NCBI RefSeq assembly: GCF_000003195.3
Contig: NC_012872.2
Coordinates: 1,178,001-1,242,000, forward strand
DNA from: Sorghum bicolor
Taxonomy: Eukaryota > Streptophyta > Magnoliopsida > Poales > Poaceae
Direction of reading: 5' to 3'
Length of the DNA: 64,000 nt
A program made the position numbers and the translations under genes. Below, piece by piece: positions 42,456 to 53,757 of this stretch. Within the stretch, counting starts at the first letter, position 1; every line of letters begins with the position of its first letter. A model generated the notes under the pieces. The model did not search any database. It was not told the DNA's origin and saw only the letters and a program-made list of their open reading frames with translations.

Positions 42456-44889
42456 ATGGAGGACGTGGACGTGTCGCGGCAGCTGAAGCAGATGACGGAC
42501 TTCATCCGTCAGGAGGCCGTCGAGAAGGCCGTCGAGATCGAGGCCGCCGCCGCCGAGGTATCCGTGTCCCCCGCCCTTCCGCCGCGCATTCTTTTCTAGA
42601 GGGTTTCCGGGTCTGGATCTCGTGAGCTGTCGGCGAGATCCGCGTCGCGCAGGTTTGGATCTCGTGCGGCGTGGTAGGATCGCGCAATGCGCTGTTGGGT
42701 AGGGGTGGATCGAGCGAATTAGGCGGGGATCGGGCAATGCTGGGGTGTGTGGTGGTCATGTTGCCATGCGGGGCTTTAGGAGTTGTCTGTATTATCAACT
42801 GCGGACGAAACCTAACAAGAGAGAGTAGTTTATTAATTTTATTAACTGAATTTGAATTACACAGTTGCACTAAAAGGCTTGTGAAAGGAGTTGTACTCAA
42901 CTGCGGCATTGTGCATTTAGTACAACTCCTTTCACAAGCCTTTTAGTGCAACTGTGTAATTCAAATTCAGTTAATAAAATTAATAAACTACTCTAATCGC
43001 TCATGTTAGGTTTGGTCCACGTGTAATCGAACAGACTTGTACCATAGGAGAGCATGAACTGTGCGATGTCATGATTTGGCGTAATGTGCTTTTAAATCTG
43101 AAAGGTCTGCCACTTTTTCTATGAACTGATGTGTATGTTAACTACTCAGGAATTCCAAATTGAAAAATTGCAACTGGTGGAAGCTGAAAAGAAGAAGATC
43201 AGGCAGGAGTATGATCGGAAAGAGAAGCAAGTTGGCATCAAGAAGAAAATGTGAACAATAGTTCTTAAGTTCTTATTCATTCTCGTGACTTATTTCTGTT
43301 TTACCTATTTCACACTTTGTAAAGGACATAGCTATTCGCTACAGGCCATTATGGATATTTCCCACCTTTGGCATGCCTGTGACATATGCGGGCAATTCAA
43401 TGATCTTATTGTCTGTGATTGTATGCAGTGACTACTCGATGCAGCTCAATGCTTCAAGAATTAAAGTTCTTCAAGCTCAGGATGACTTGGTAACAGATAT
43501 GTTGGAGTCAGCAAGGAAAGATCTACTGTGCATAAGCCGAGATCACCAAACTTACAAGAAACTTCTTAAGATACTTATTGTTCAGGTTAGCAAAACATAA
43601 TTTGCATCCTTCTCTGCGAATATAAAGCATGAACTTGGTGCAGCTACTGCAAGCAATAGTTCGTTTTAACTGAACGCAGAGAGCAAAATGTTGTAAAAAA
43701 TATATAAAGAAAGCAGGTTCTGTTGTGCTGCGTATTCCATTTTCAGCTTATTTCCTGGTTGCTATGGACCTGTCTGTTAAAGTTCTTATTGCTGGGGATA
43801 ACACCAATCCACCTGCCAATCTGAATATAGCTGATATAATACAATTCAGTTTTCTATGAAAAACCCATGGTTCTGTTCCTCAAGCTAAAGAATAGTATGC
43901 CTGATTTTGGGTAATATTCAAGTCATGATATTTTAACCATGCGCTTGGTGTAACTTTTTTAATGTACTTGTAAAGTAATTGTAGTGGTTGACACTGCATT
44001 TGGTTATGCATTCAATGTACATGAGTAGAGTGTCTTAGATATGGCTTCATATTAACCTCTATTTCCATTCTTCAATAATTTATGAGCACCAGTTAACGAA
44101 AAGTTGTCTGGACAGAGTTTGCTGCGCCTGAAAGAACCAGCTGTGCTTCTCCGCTGCAGGAAGGAGGATCTTGAACTTGTTGATTCAGTTTTGGAGTCTG
44201 CAAGCAATGAGTATGCAGATAAAGCAAATGTATATCCTCCTGAGATAGTGGTAGACCGTCACATCTTTCTGCCATCTGCTCCCAGTCATTATCAGGCACC
44301 TGGTCCCTCCTGGTAAGGCTTGCAGTCTTTCATGGCTTATGAACCAATATCTCCTTTTGTGATACTGTCTACTGCCATTTGCTACATTTTATGTTTACTG
44401 GATATCTGATTTTCATACTATATCTTTAGTCTATTATGTCATAAATGTCTAAACTCTAAACGAAGGGCATTGTTGGGCCCCTTGTGAAATGATAGAACCT
44501 TTTGTATGGTGTGGTCGTGTGTTATTCTCCCAGTATACAGGATCTGTTCCTGGCGGTTATGTAATCATGTTTAATGCATGTTAATATTGTGCATCATAGT
44601 GTTTACTGTTATACCTCTCAATGCAGCTCCGGTGGAGTCGTGCTAGCTTCCCGAGATGGAAAGATTGTCTGTGAAAACACACTGGATGCTAGGTTACAAG
44701 TGGTTTTCAGAAAGAAGCTGCCAGAGGTAAGCTGCAACTTTTCCTGTTTCCTTGACATTATGATTTCAGAAGCGATTTTGTTCAATTTACCATGCATCTT
44801 CCCTCACATTCTGGTCTGATGACAACCTTTCTTTGGCATTTGTTTGTTTACAGATCCGTCAAAGTCTTTTTGTTCAGGTAGCTGCGTAA
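42456..44889 (+). CDS. VHA-E: V-type proton ATPase subunit E
   Basis: Six exons (42456-42557, 43150-43250, 43429-43585, 44116-44312, 44627-44726, 44854-44889) splice by GT-AG rules with matching phases into 230 residues, the normal length of plant subunit E. Recognisable stretches are MEDVDVSRQLKQM, the charged helix KLQLVEAEKKKIRQEYDRKE, SMQLNASRIKVLQAQDDL, SLLRLKEPAV, CSGGVVLASRDGKI and TLDARLQVVFRKKLPE. Subunit E pairs with subunit G in the peripheral stalk that holds the catalytic V1 head against the membrane V0 sector, so the product acts on the cytosolic face of vacuole and endomembranes in proton pumping. The last coding exon is only 36 bp. Intron 1 contains a long near-perfect hairpin (42803-43018). 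Identification is firm; which paralogue it is cannot be told. Confidence 0.95.
42803..43018. repeat. Long near-perfect hairpin in V-ATPase E intron 1
   Basis: 42824-42896 and 42920-42992 are perfect 73-bp inverted repeats around a 23-base loop. After a short mismatch the arms continue with GGACGAAACCTAACA and TGTTAGGTTTGGTCC. The word TCAACTGCGG lies both before the left arm (about 42796) and in the loop (42897). The perfect arms mean a young event. The transcript would form a strong double-stranded stem. Confidence 0.93.
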
Positions 44890-46030
44890 CCAATTCTTGA
44901 AAGCGGAACGTGGCTCAGTACTCTTTCGGGTACCCTGATTATGTCCAGAAGCGGAACGCAGCTCAAGAGTGATTTATCACACTGTTTTGGATCTCGATTA
45001 TTATGTGTGTATACTTTTTTTCTGGTTATGGATGCTCTGTCATTAGATTCCAGACCTCTGAATCCTGCACTGAAGCAAATAAGAGCAAATAATCTGTCTT
45101 CATATGTGGGACGACCTTTTGTAAAATAAAGCATCAAGATGTGTTGCGATGCCACTTCTGTTAATAGCATCATGTTTTTAATTGCAGATGATCTTGCTGG
45201 CTGTCGTTAATTTTGCTGTGTTGTCGAATAGATAAAAATCCTAATTGGCCGCTGTCAGTGCACTACATTTTCTGAGAATTATACAAAAAAATTAGTTGTT
45301 CACTGTGAACTCCAGGTATGTGAATGATTTAACAAATAGCGTTGCCTAGATCAAGAAAAAAGATGTTGCAATGTGCTGGCTGAGTTCGTATGATTCTTTT
45401 TCATAATACGCCTAAAGTTGATCCTACAGGCTAGTTTTTTTCGCTGTGCATAGTTGGAGGTATTAGGCATGACTTTGTTTTTTAAAAAAGAGTATTGTCA
45501 GTTTGTCACATCATTAAGCCCTGCTGTAGAAGCTAATTCTATCATACAAAATTGCGCTTTAAATAAGTGATAACCCACCTTATAGGATCACATTAAGCAT
45601 CAATGCGATCTTATCCTTTGTTTAAGCACCGTATGCAAACGATATGGTAAACAATGTTTTTATTTTTACTAAAGCACCACCATTGTACATATTCTTCGGA
45701 ACGCTAGTGGTAGAGAGTAGAGTGTACTGTAGTACAAAGACAAATGGGACCGCTGTTAAACGATTGTAATCGGCTAGCAACTTCAACAGGAGCCATTAAA
45801 ATAGGGCTCCTGCCTTTTATTTAAGGGCTTCTTCTATTTTTAAGGGCAATATTTTTTTTTTGAAATGACAATATTTTTTTTTAACTTCACACTCCAGCAT
45901 TGACCTCAAAACAATTTTAGTAGAGGATGACATGTGGGACCCACTTGTGATCCTCTTTCTTACTTTCTTTCCCGTTGAACCTTGTTTTTCCCCCTCAAAT
46001 CTTTAAATTTGGTTTTGAGAGCTCAATTAT
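44890..46030. other. Intergenic between V-ATPase E and the Treslin-like gene
   Basis: The first part is the 3' flank of the V-ATPase gene, with AAGCGGAACG repeated near 44902 and 44950. No gene is recognised further on. Confidence 0.5.
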
Positions 46031-46270
46031 GGCCTTGTTTAGTTTCAATTTTTTTTGCAAAATAGACACTGTAGCACTTTCGTTTGTATTTGACAAATAT
46101 TGTCCAATCATGAATTAACTAGGCGCAAAAAAATTGTCTCGCAAATTACAAGTAACTGTGCAATTAGTTATTCTTTTTATCTATGTTTAATGCTTCATGT
46201 ATGTACCGTAAAATTTAATGTAATGAGAAATCTGAAAATTTTGTAATTTTTTTTTAAACTAAACAAGGCC
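46031..46270. mobile_element. MITE of the GGCCTTGTTTAGTT family
   Basis: It starts GGCCTTGTTTAGTTTC and ends AAACTAAACAAGGCC. It lies 130 bp upstream of the E2F-like site of the Treslin-like gene. No exact 3-bp duplication is left. Confidence 0.88.
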
Positions 46271-46402
46271 GATGCCACGCTGGAGTTGCTCCAACAGAGC
46301 ATTCACATGACCCTCGATCGCCGGCCGCCCCTGCTTCTGCGGGACCCCACCAGCAGTGAGCCAGTCCCTGGGCCGCGCGCTTATCCGGCGGCTCGTTCAA
46401 CC

Positions 46403-46414
46403 TTCCCGCCAAAA
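46403..46414 (+). promoter_or_regulatory. E2F/DP-type binding site upstream of the Treslin-like gene
   Basis: TTCCCGCCAAAA matches the E2F consensus TTTCCCGCC-AA closely and lies 130 bp before the ATG at 46544. E2F sites are typical of plant S-phase genes, so the site agrees with a role in replication initiation. Confidence 0.6.
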
Positions 46415-46543
46415 GTTTGGAAATCCCCTCGTCCATTTGCCAGAAAAAAAATATAGAAAAGCCAAAAACAAATCCAAACCCGCACACAGATCTGCCACCG
46501 AACCACTCTCCCTCCGGGCTCCGGCTTCCCCTCCGCCACCGCC

Positions 46544-49500
46544 ATGACGGCCGGCGCCGGTGAGCCCCACCGCGTAGTCCTCCTCCTCGACCTCGACCCC
46601 CTCCTCCCCACCCCCAGCTCAAGCACCCCCGCCTCCGCCGCCTCCTACCTCGCCGCTGTCCTGCCCGCCGCCACCTCCCTGCTCGCGGCGTCCCGGTCCC
46701 CGGCGTCCCTCTCAGCGGGGCGCCTCTTCTTCTCCTCCCTCTCCCCGATCCTCTCCTCCTCCCTCCTCCCGAGGCCGCTCCCGGCCGCCCCCACCCCGCT
46801 CTCCTTCGATCTCCACCCGGCCACCCTCGCGTCCCTCGCCCCGCTCCGCCGCCTGGCGCTCCGGGCGGCCCCCGCGCACCCGCGCGTCCCCGCCTCCTCG
46901 TCCGTCGCCCAGTCGCTCCTCCAGCTCGAGCACGACTACTCCTGGGACAACGAGCCCCAGGGCCGCCGCCGCCGCGGCTTCGATCCGCCGCCCAATTTGG
47001 TGGCTCTCTTCACGCCCGCCGCGGAATTCGACGAGTTCGGGGACGGCGCCAGCTTCGTCGAGAAATTCCGCAAGGTTTTCGGTCCTGTCAGGGACCGCCT
47101 CTCGGCGATTGGCCTACAGGTGTGCTGGGTCGCCGTCCCCTCCGCCTCCGCCTCCGCCAGTGAGGGGATCAGGAGGGCCGTCACCGAGCTGGGCTGGTGG
47201 TTCACTACCGCCGATGCGGTCGCGTTGGGGTCGGCTATTGCACTGCCGGCGCTCGTTTGGGGAGGTGTTGGACTTGGTGGCAGGGAAGGTGGACGGCGAG
47301 GAGAGGTGGTGTTGGAGATCGCGGATGTGGAGGGCAAGCCACTCATCTGCAAGGGCTGTGAGGTCGAGGTGGTTGGCTCCTCACGGTTGCAGCAGGCCAG
47401 CGGCAACACCGTGCCCAGGATACATGTCAAGTCGGTGTGTGAGGTGGGGAATTGGGAGCGGTTGATCTGTGGGGATGGTGATGTTGCCGTGGTTCGAGGG
47501 TTCCAACGGGAGGGGAGCAAGGGTGACGGGGAAGAAGCTGTAGATAAGGAGTATTTTCCTCATCGGGTTCTTGAATTGGTCCTTGGTGACGAGAAGGATC
47601 GGTTAGGAGTTGCCAAGCCAATTTGGCAGCTAATTTTGGTGTTCCTTAGTAGAAGGAATTATTGCGCAGTAGTCTCAGTTTCCGATGGAGATGAGAACTC
47701 TGTAGATGGTGTTCTCATGCCCTTCTCGATGAACTGTGCATTACTTCATTTTGAGAAGAATGGTACTGGTTTAGGCCTGGCCAAAGCCTCTAAGACGCCT
47801 GGTAGTGGTGCATCTGATGAGACAAAGGTGCGGAGTGAGAAGAAGAAGAGAAGCAGGCTGCTCGGTAAGCTACGTGAGGTGACCACCTGGAGTACCTTCT
47901 GTGACATGCTTCTCAAATATGCTGATGGAAGCATGCCGGTGGTGGACTTGGAAGACCTATATTTCAGCAGGTATGGCACCACATCCAAAAAGTTGCGGTT
48001 TCTGAAATGTTGGATGAAACAGGTGAAACAGTCATGTCTTAGTACCCTAACAAGCGTACATACAGACAGAGAGAAGCATCTTCCCTCAAAGGATGATTCA
48101 GAAGCAAGAGTTCTGGTTTCAGAAGAAGATGCTTCAGCTGGCCTTGTCAATTTTTCGCTGGATGAAGCAGATTGCCAAAAGGTAGATACACCAGTGGATG
48201 AAGCAGGTTGCAGTAAAGTGGGCATATCAGTGGATGAAGCAGATTGCAGTAAAGTGAACAGATCAGTGGGTGAAGAGAGTTCAGTGTTCTCTTCTATAGA
48301 AGATTTAGAAGCATTTCTGGGAAGTGTCCCTCATAAGATTGAGCAAGGTCTTTGTTCTGAAGATGGTGATCTGGGGAATTTAGCTGAACGTTTGGTTGGC
48401 TTGTCTGTCCATGCACTGTTGGTTAAGCATGGAAAGATTGCAGTGAGGTACTTTGAATATAATGATGCAGAAGATGCTTCTGGTGCAAAAATTGCCTGTG
48501 AACTTTCCAATATTTTGCTGAGGAAACCCAAAGAACTGGTGTCGAAGTACAGAGATTCAGCGTCTGCTGCATCAGAACAAACCACAAAATACAGTACATG
48601 TTATAAAATTCGAGAGTATCCTTTTTTTAATTATCATTCTTTTCCTTCTGCTTGTGCAATTATTTTGGATGACATATCATCTGCAGTCTATGTTGCTAAT
48701 ATATCAATTCTTGTGGTTTTGTACCTTAACAAGCATGTACCAGGCATGAGCTGCAGATTTTACTTAGAATGGAAATGATCAAATCTGAACTTGGATCTGC
48801 TATAGAGGAAGGTTCAAAACAGAAAATGATAAAAGACATCTGCTCGTTTTTGCAATTTATTGATATCAATCTCCAAGGGGACTCTTTTCAGTCTGACGGT
48901 ATTCTTGAGTATGCTGAAAAGACCATAAAGTCCAGGTATGAGTATGACTTAGTTTCTATGCTTTCAGTTCATCTCAATGTTGTTTAGCAGATTGTGTGTA
49001 AATGCTAGTGTTGAAGTTCATGGAAATAGTAACAGTAATTGTGTAAGGTTAAACTTGCTACCTATGTCAGGAGATGCATGCTCTGTACTGCTTTCTTTGC
49101 CAGAAGCAAGGTTTATGCTTTAGGGCTAAATGGTATCTGTAGTTCTGTCTACTGCAACTGCAAGTAGCTGGGTAGCCAGAGATACCAATAAAAATGTATG
49201 AAGTCCTAACTTGGAATACTTTTCTTCATATTAGACAATGGTCTGACTGCTGCAGGCTTACAGGGTCAGCCTGATATCTCTCTTTTATGTATGGTCGAGA
49301 CTGCTTCAGTCCATTAGTTTTGTTCACTTCTGTTGACTACTACTTAAGAAACTCTAGCTTAATCCCTGTACTCTAGTTATTATATGCAACACAATAGGAG
49401 GGAGCAGCACCAATGCATCACACAATCGTTCTCATGTTTCTCGATCCTTTAAGGAGCACTGCTGCATTGTATAGTAGCATTGAAATAAAGATTGTGCTCT

Positions 49501-50423
49501 TCGTTTTCTTGATTCAGAGAGTGATGCTCCAATATTTCAGCAAACTCTAGATATGCTGTAAGTAAATTTTGATAGTAAATGTGAGTTGCTGGTTTTCATG
49601 ATCATGGGGACTGTAAATGCCTTTTTTTTTATATAAAAGAAACTTTTATTTACTATTCCTGCTAAGTGAATAGATACAAAATTACTAACTGAATCTTGTC
49701 CCTGGAAACAAGATGAGGCTGATCATTTTTTCAGTTCCAATAGTTAGATGCCACTTCGATAAATAGCTCCCATTTCCAGAGTTTGTATTAATATAACCAA
49801 ACTTTCCAATGCTTTTCAGGTACATCAACTCCATGGAAGACGTGATCAAGAAGATCTACACGGAGATGGAGTTTGATTTATTTGACGACGACGACGACGA
49901 AGTCGACTACTCAGATTCTCTACCCAGCAGCAGCAACCAGGATGACGCCAGGGTCTTGGACCGGCGTCACAACCACCGGGGCTCCGCCAGCACGACCGCC
50001 TCCGCGCTCCACCTGCTGCAGCGGGACACCAGGAGTAGCCGGCAACGTGAGGACGACCGGCACGATGAGCTGATGGCGAGAGCCCAGGAGCGGCGGGACC
50101 GGCAGAGGCGGCTCTCCTCCTTCACCAGCTGGGTGCCCGACCTGCGCCGCGTCTGGGCACTCAAGCACCCCGGGAAAGAGCCATGCGCGCGGGTGCCATT
50201 GTCCAGGTCGTGTGCGAAGCGCAGGAAGCGGCGGCGGGCCGCGTTCACGGACGTCGTCTTTGAGACACCCATGACTGCCAAGAGGCACGAGAGTGGGTCG
50301 GAGTCGCCCCCGGAGTCCGACGCCGGCGAGGCGGCCGCGAGGGCCGCTGCGCTTGGTTCGGTGTCCAAGACCTTGTTTGACGACGAGGAGATTGAGACGG
50401 ACGTGAGCTCGAGTAGCACGTAA
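46544..50423 (+). CDS. Treslin/TICRR (SLD3)-like DNA replication initiation factor
   Basis: Three exons, 46544-48615, 48744-48935 and 49820-50423, join in phase 2 both times to 955 residues. The N-terminus has [11 protein letters not shown] (10-20), as in proteins of this kind. The central part has [17 protein letters not shown] and later [15 protein letters not shown] (687-701), which resembles the conserved Treslin/Sld3 segment that binds Cdc45. [17 protein letters not shown] follows at the exon 2-3 junction, again at the equivalent place. A linker of three imperfect repeats ([24 protein letters not shown]) lies at about 537-575. The C-terminus has an acidic run, a basic region and SP/TP sites, plausible CDK targets. 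The family loads Cdc45 at origins under CDK control in the nucleus. An E2F-like site 130 bp upstream fits S-phase expression. The family call is from remembered similarity and needs a profile search. Confidence 0.75.
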
Positions 50424-51650
50424 ATTGAGCTTGTTGGATGGATGGATGGTTCGGTTGGGTTGGTTGCCATTTTTTGTCATTTTTCTGTTCTCCTTTGATC
50501 GATGAATGAAAAGGGCCATTGTTGAGTGTTCGTTTCTTCAGCGTCGCTGTTCAGGAAGTGTAATGGCAGTGATCTTACTGTTGTCAATTCAGTTCAGTGC
50601 GGCACTGTAATGTGCTTGTCGTTTTCTGGACACGGATGAGTAGGTGAGCAGGGACACATGGACACATGGACATGGCGTACCACACTGACTGACGCTGGAT
50701 TGACCGATGGTCATGGACTCGGCTCACATATGTTCGGTCGTGCAGGCGACATGCATGCTCTATTGCTTGGCAAAATGTTCGTCAATGTTTGGGCTACAAG
50801 GTGAAATTTCATCTGTTACGACGTTGGGTTGTTTGAACGTGACGTCGATGGTGGCATGAATTTTAATCCATGAAAGCTTGGCAACCTATAAAAATAAAAA
50901 CACTATACGTCGTGCGTACGGCCTAGTTAAGAACTTTTAAATAGTGACCACACCTAGACGCGCAAGCGTATCCTACGTTATTAGAAAGGGCCGGCAGATG
51001 GTCCAAAGAAAGTACGTACCCACCGTTCACTTACAATATATACTACTCCATAATATACGCAATTACGCATTAGTATCTTTTGAGAAGAATATATACATAC
51101 AGTACGTCAGTTCATATTGAATATGGTACGTTCATGGCGAAGGAAAGAAGATCGTGTCAATTACGATACCCAAATCTCAAATGCTCAAATTGTTGCTTCA
51201 AGCAATAATGTTAAAAAAAAAGTTAGCAAAATGTCCAAATAAAAGAAGTTGCAAAGACTTGTCTAAAAGAGGGGAATATATATGTTATGTATCTCCAAAT
51301 TCCTATACATAGATCCATGATTCGTTCCTCCATTGGACAGGTAAACAAGAAAAGGAACACTATTGTTTTTGAAACGAGCAAACTGTGAAAGTTTTTAAAC
51401 AATAAAAGATACATAAAAATGCATAAGCTTATCCTGAATAATCCTGATACACACAGTTATTATACTAGTTCATGCTTATCCATGGTCAAAGTTTCCCGCG
51501 CTTGTGCTCCACTTGTCAGCATACCCTACACAACCAAAGTTGTTGTGGTTCATCTGTGTGTGCGGCATGCACGCTCTGCAAAACAAAAAAAAAAAGGGTT
51601 CCCCACGCTTTGCATCTCCATATATATACATCTGCAAAGAAGAGATAAAA
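50424..51650. other. 3' flank of the Treslin-like gene and intergenic DNA
   Basis: A GATGGATGGATGG run and the likely 3' untranslated region follow the stop. No further gene is seen before the MIR159 locus. Confidence 0.5.
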
Positions 51651-51699
51651 TGGATGAGAAACTATATGTCATATATACATATGCAAGGAGAAAGAGAGA

Positions 51700-51890
51700 A
51701 AGAGAGAGGAGCTCCCTTCAATCCAAGCACGAGGGAAAGATGATGGTGGGTTCATCTCCCGGGTCATGCACACCCATGCAAGTGCAGGTGAGCATCAGTC
51801 ATTGCTGCACCAGAGAGGCATCCATGAACCGGCAGCTGCAACCGACCACTTCCCCTCCTGGATTGGATCGAAGGGAGCTCTTTGTTCGCT
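51700..51890 (-). ncRNA. MIR159: MIR159 precursor hairpin (miR159c-like)
   Basis: The minus strand at 51727-51707 is a 21-nt word whose core TTGGATTGAAGGGAGCTCC is miR159, with 5' C and 3' T as in maize miR159c/d. It is miR159, not miR319, because it has GGATTGAAG rather than GGACTGAAG. The 5' arm at 51880-51860 (GAGCTCCCTTCGATCCAATC and one more base) is its near complement. Pairing continues inward: GGAGGGGAAG with CTTTCCCTC, then GGTTCATG with CATGACC, giving the long foldback of about 180 nt typical of MIR159 with the mature strand on the 3' arm. miR159 cuts transcripts of GAMYB-type MYB factors in anthers, seeds and floral transition. A TATA box lies about 180 bp upstream of the hairpin. 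I see no competing protein gene. Confidence 0.93.
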
Positions 51891-51959
51891 TTTCTTCGCC
51901 TTCTTCATCGTCGTCGTCTTCTTCTTCATATCTTCATTCATCCTATAGCATATGATAGA

Positions 51960-52629
51960 CTCTCATCCACTTATATATATATATGTTTTGTAGCTAGGAG
52001 CACATGAGCTAGCTATGGAGTTGTGATGAGGAGTACAACGATGGCCGGGTTGGTGGCCTTATATAGAGCTCATGAGCCAATCTGAGCCGTTGGTTCATCA
52101 TCACATTCGTGGCCCCCTCCATCTCATATGTGGACAGAGAAAACATGCATGCCTTGCCTTGATTTGGTTTAGTTTGGCTATTGTGAGGTTAGCATGCATG
52201 GAAACTGACGCAACAACTCTCTTTATTCCTTACTGTGGCATCTGCTCATTCACTGGCCTTGTGCTATCTTAAAAAACACTTGGGAATCTCATAGTGCACG
52301 CGGGAGACAGCAATTAACGGCCGGATTCGATCTTTAGTCTTTAGAGGCTTCTCCCTGGTTCCCGAATCCTCCTGTTGTCTGGCTACTCTCTATTAAATAA
52401 AGTAGTTTAATTAGTTTATTAGATATGAAAATTTACTTTAATTTACCCTATAACACAGGCGATCAGTAACAAAGATAAATTGCTAGCAAGGGGCGGCTTG
52501 TGCAAATAACGCGGCTACTAGGATTAATAATCATGTCACATAAGCCTCGGGCCTAAGTCCCACTATATTTTTTATGTTATTATTTATCGTGTCACATGTC
52601 TCGCTAATTCGCGACAAGAGAGATTTGTT
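51960..52629. other. MIR159 promoter region and intergenic DNA
   Basis: Beyond the TATA box no second gene is seen. Short ATGCATG words occur near 52140 and 52195. Confidence 0.4.
52057..52066 (-). promoter_or_regulatory. TATA box of the MIR159 gene
   Basis: On the minus strand CTATATAAGG is a near-consensus TATA box. It predicts a start near 52030 and a leader of about 140 nt before the miR159 hairpin, which is usual for Pol II MIR genes. The leader holds tiny upstream frames. Confidence 0.7.
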
Positions 52630-53757
52630 TATTTGGAGCTTACATAACGATTGTCAAATTACTGTTCATTCTCACGTAATAATAAATCAAATACACCCTT
52701 CTCTCGTAAATTGTTTTGGAAGTTAAAAATTCCTATAAAAATGAAATTTTCCTTTGGTATCTCTAGCGGAGTAATTTTAAACAACCTAATTAAGAGGAAT
52801 TGGAAAGACACTCAAAAATGTTGTTTTGTAACTGTAACAAAACCATTAAATATATTTTCTTTTATTGTCATTGTGTCAAGACAATATAGAGCACAGTCTA
52901 TATAGCTCCTGGGTTAACACCCCCCAACTATGTATCCCACGTGTTAGGGAGCTGCCTATCAAATTTTGATTCAAAAGAGAAGAAATATATTCAACTTTGG
53001 GTAGCCTCTTTATGTTGGCAATTTGGAGATGTCGTAATGACCCAATGTTTGAAAATTGCAAATATACATCTTTTATGTAAGCTATTTTCAGGGGACCATA
53101 TTGACAGTGGTTTTTGGCACTACTGCAGCGTGACAATTAAATAAAGGAGTCTTTCTAGCTAGTTAGCGAGTAGAGAAAACCAGAGATCACTTTGTTAGAG
53201 TTGTTTGTTTCCCATGAATTAAAATTTAATTTATACTCTATCATGAAGTTTTTTTTGCATTTCTTGTTCTCTGTTATGCATAGTTTTTTGAATTTCTTGT
53301 TTCACAAACTTATCTTTAGAAATGTAGCTGAAGCTATGTAATAATATAAACACTTTGTGTAGAGACTTAGAAGCGGGAAGTCTCTTCTATTAAAATATGG
53401 TCTGCTGAATACAACTTCTCTCTCTCTCTCTCTCTCATTATCATAGCTTACCCTTGCATCAAATCGCCTTAGATTTGTGAAGAATCATACTTTCCAGGAG
53501 TTGTTACGGAGGTTTCTTTCCCTCTTGGTTAGTTGTTGTTTTGTGCTTTTGTTGTTGTTGTTGTGTTCCTGTGGTGGTGTTCGTGTGTGGTTTTGTTGCG
53601 AGTGTGTTATGTTAAGATAGTTATCCAAATCTTTGTAATAGCAATCTGTAGTAGTAGTTTCAATCTAAAGCCCGAGTCGTTGTTTGCCTAAGTTTGGTTG
53701 TTTCCTTTATTAATGTAATTGACAACTCTCCTGCTTGGTTTGTTATTTAAAAAATAA
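52630..53757 (+). mobile_element. LINE relic: zinc-binding C-terminal part of ORF2 and 3' tail
   Basis: 52700-52904 translates to KLFWKLKIPIKMKFSF, then GVILNNLIKRNWKDTQKCCF, the zf-RVT region of plant LINEs. A frameshift leads to 52941-53141 (LWVASLCWQFGDVVM). The 3' part has TTGTTGTTGTTG and ends in an A-rich tail near 53745-53757. It is 5'-truncated and decayed. Confidence 0.7.
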
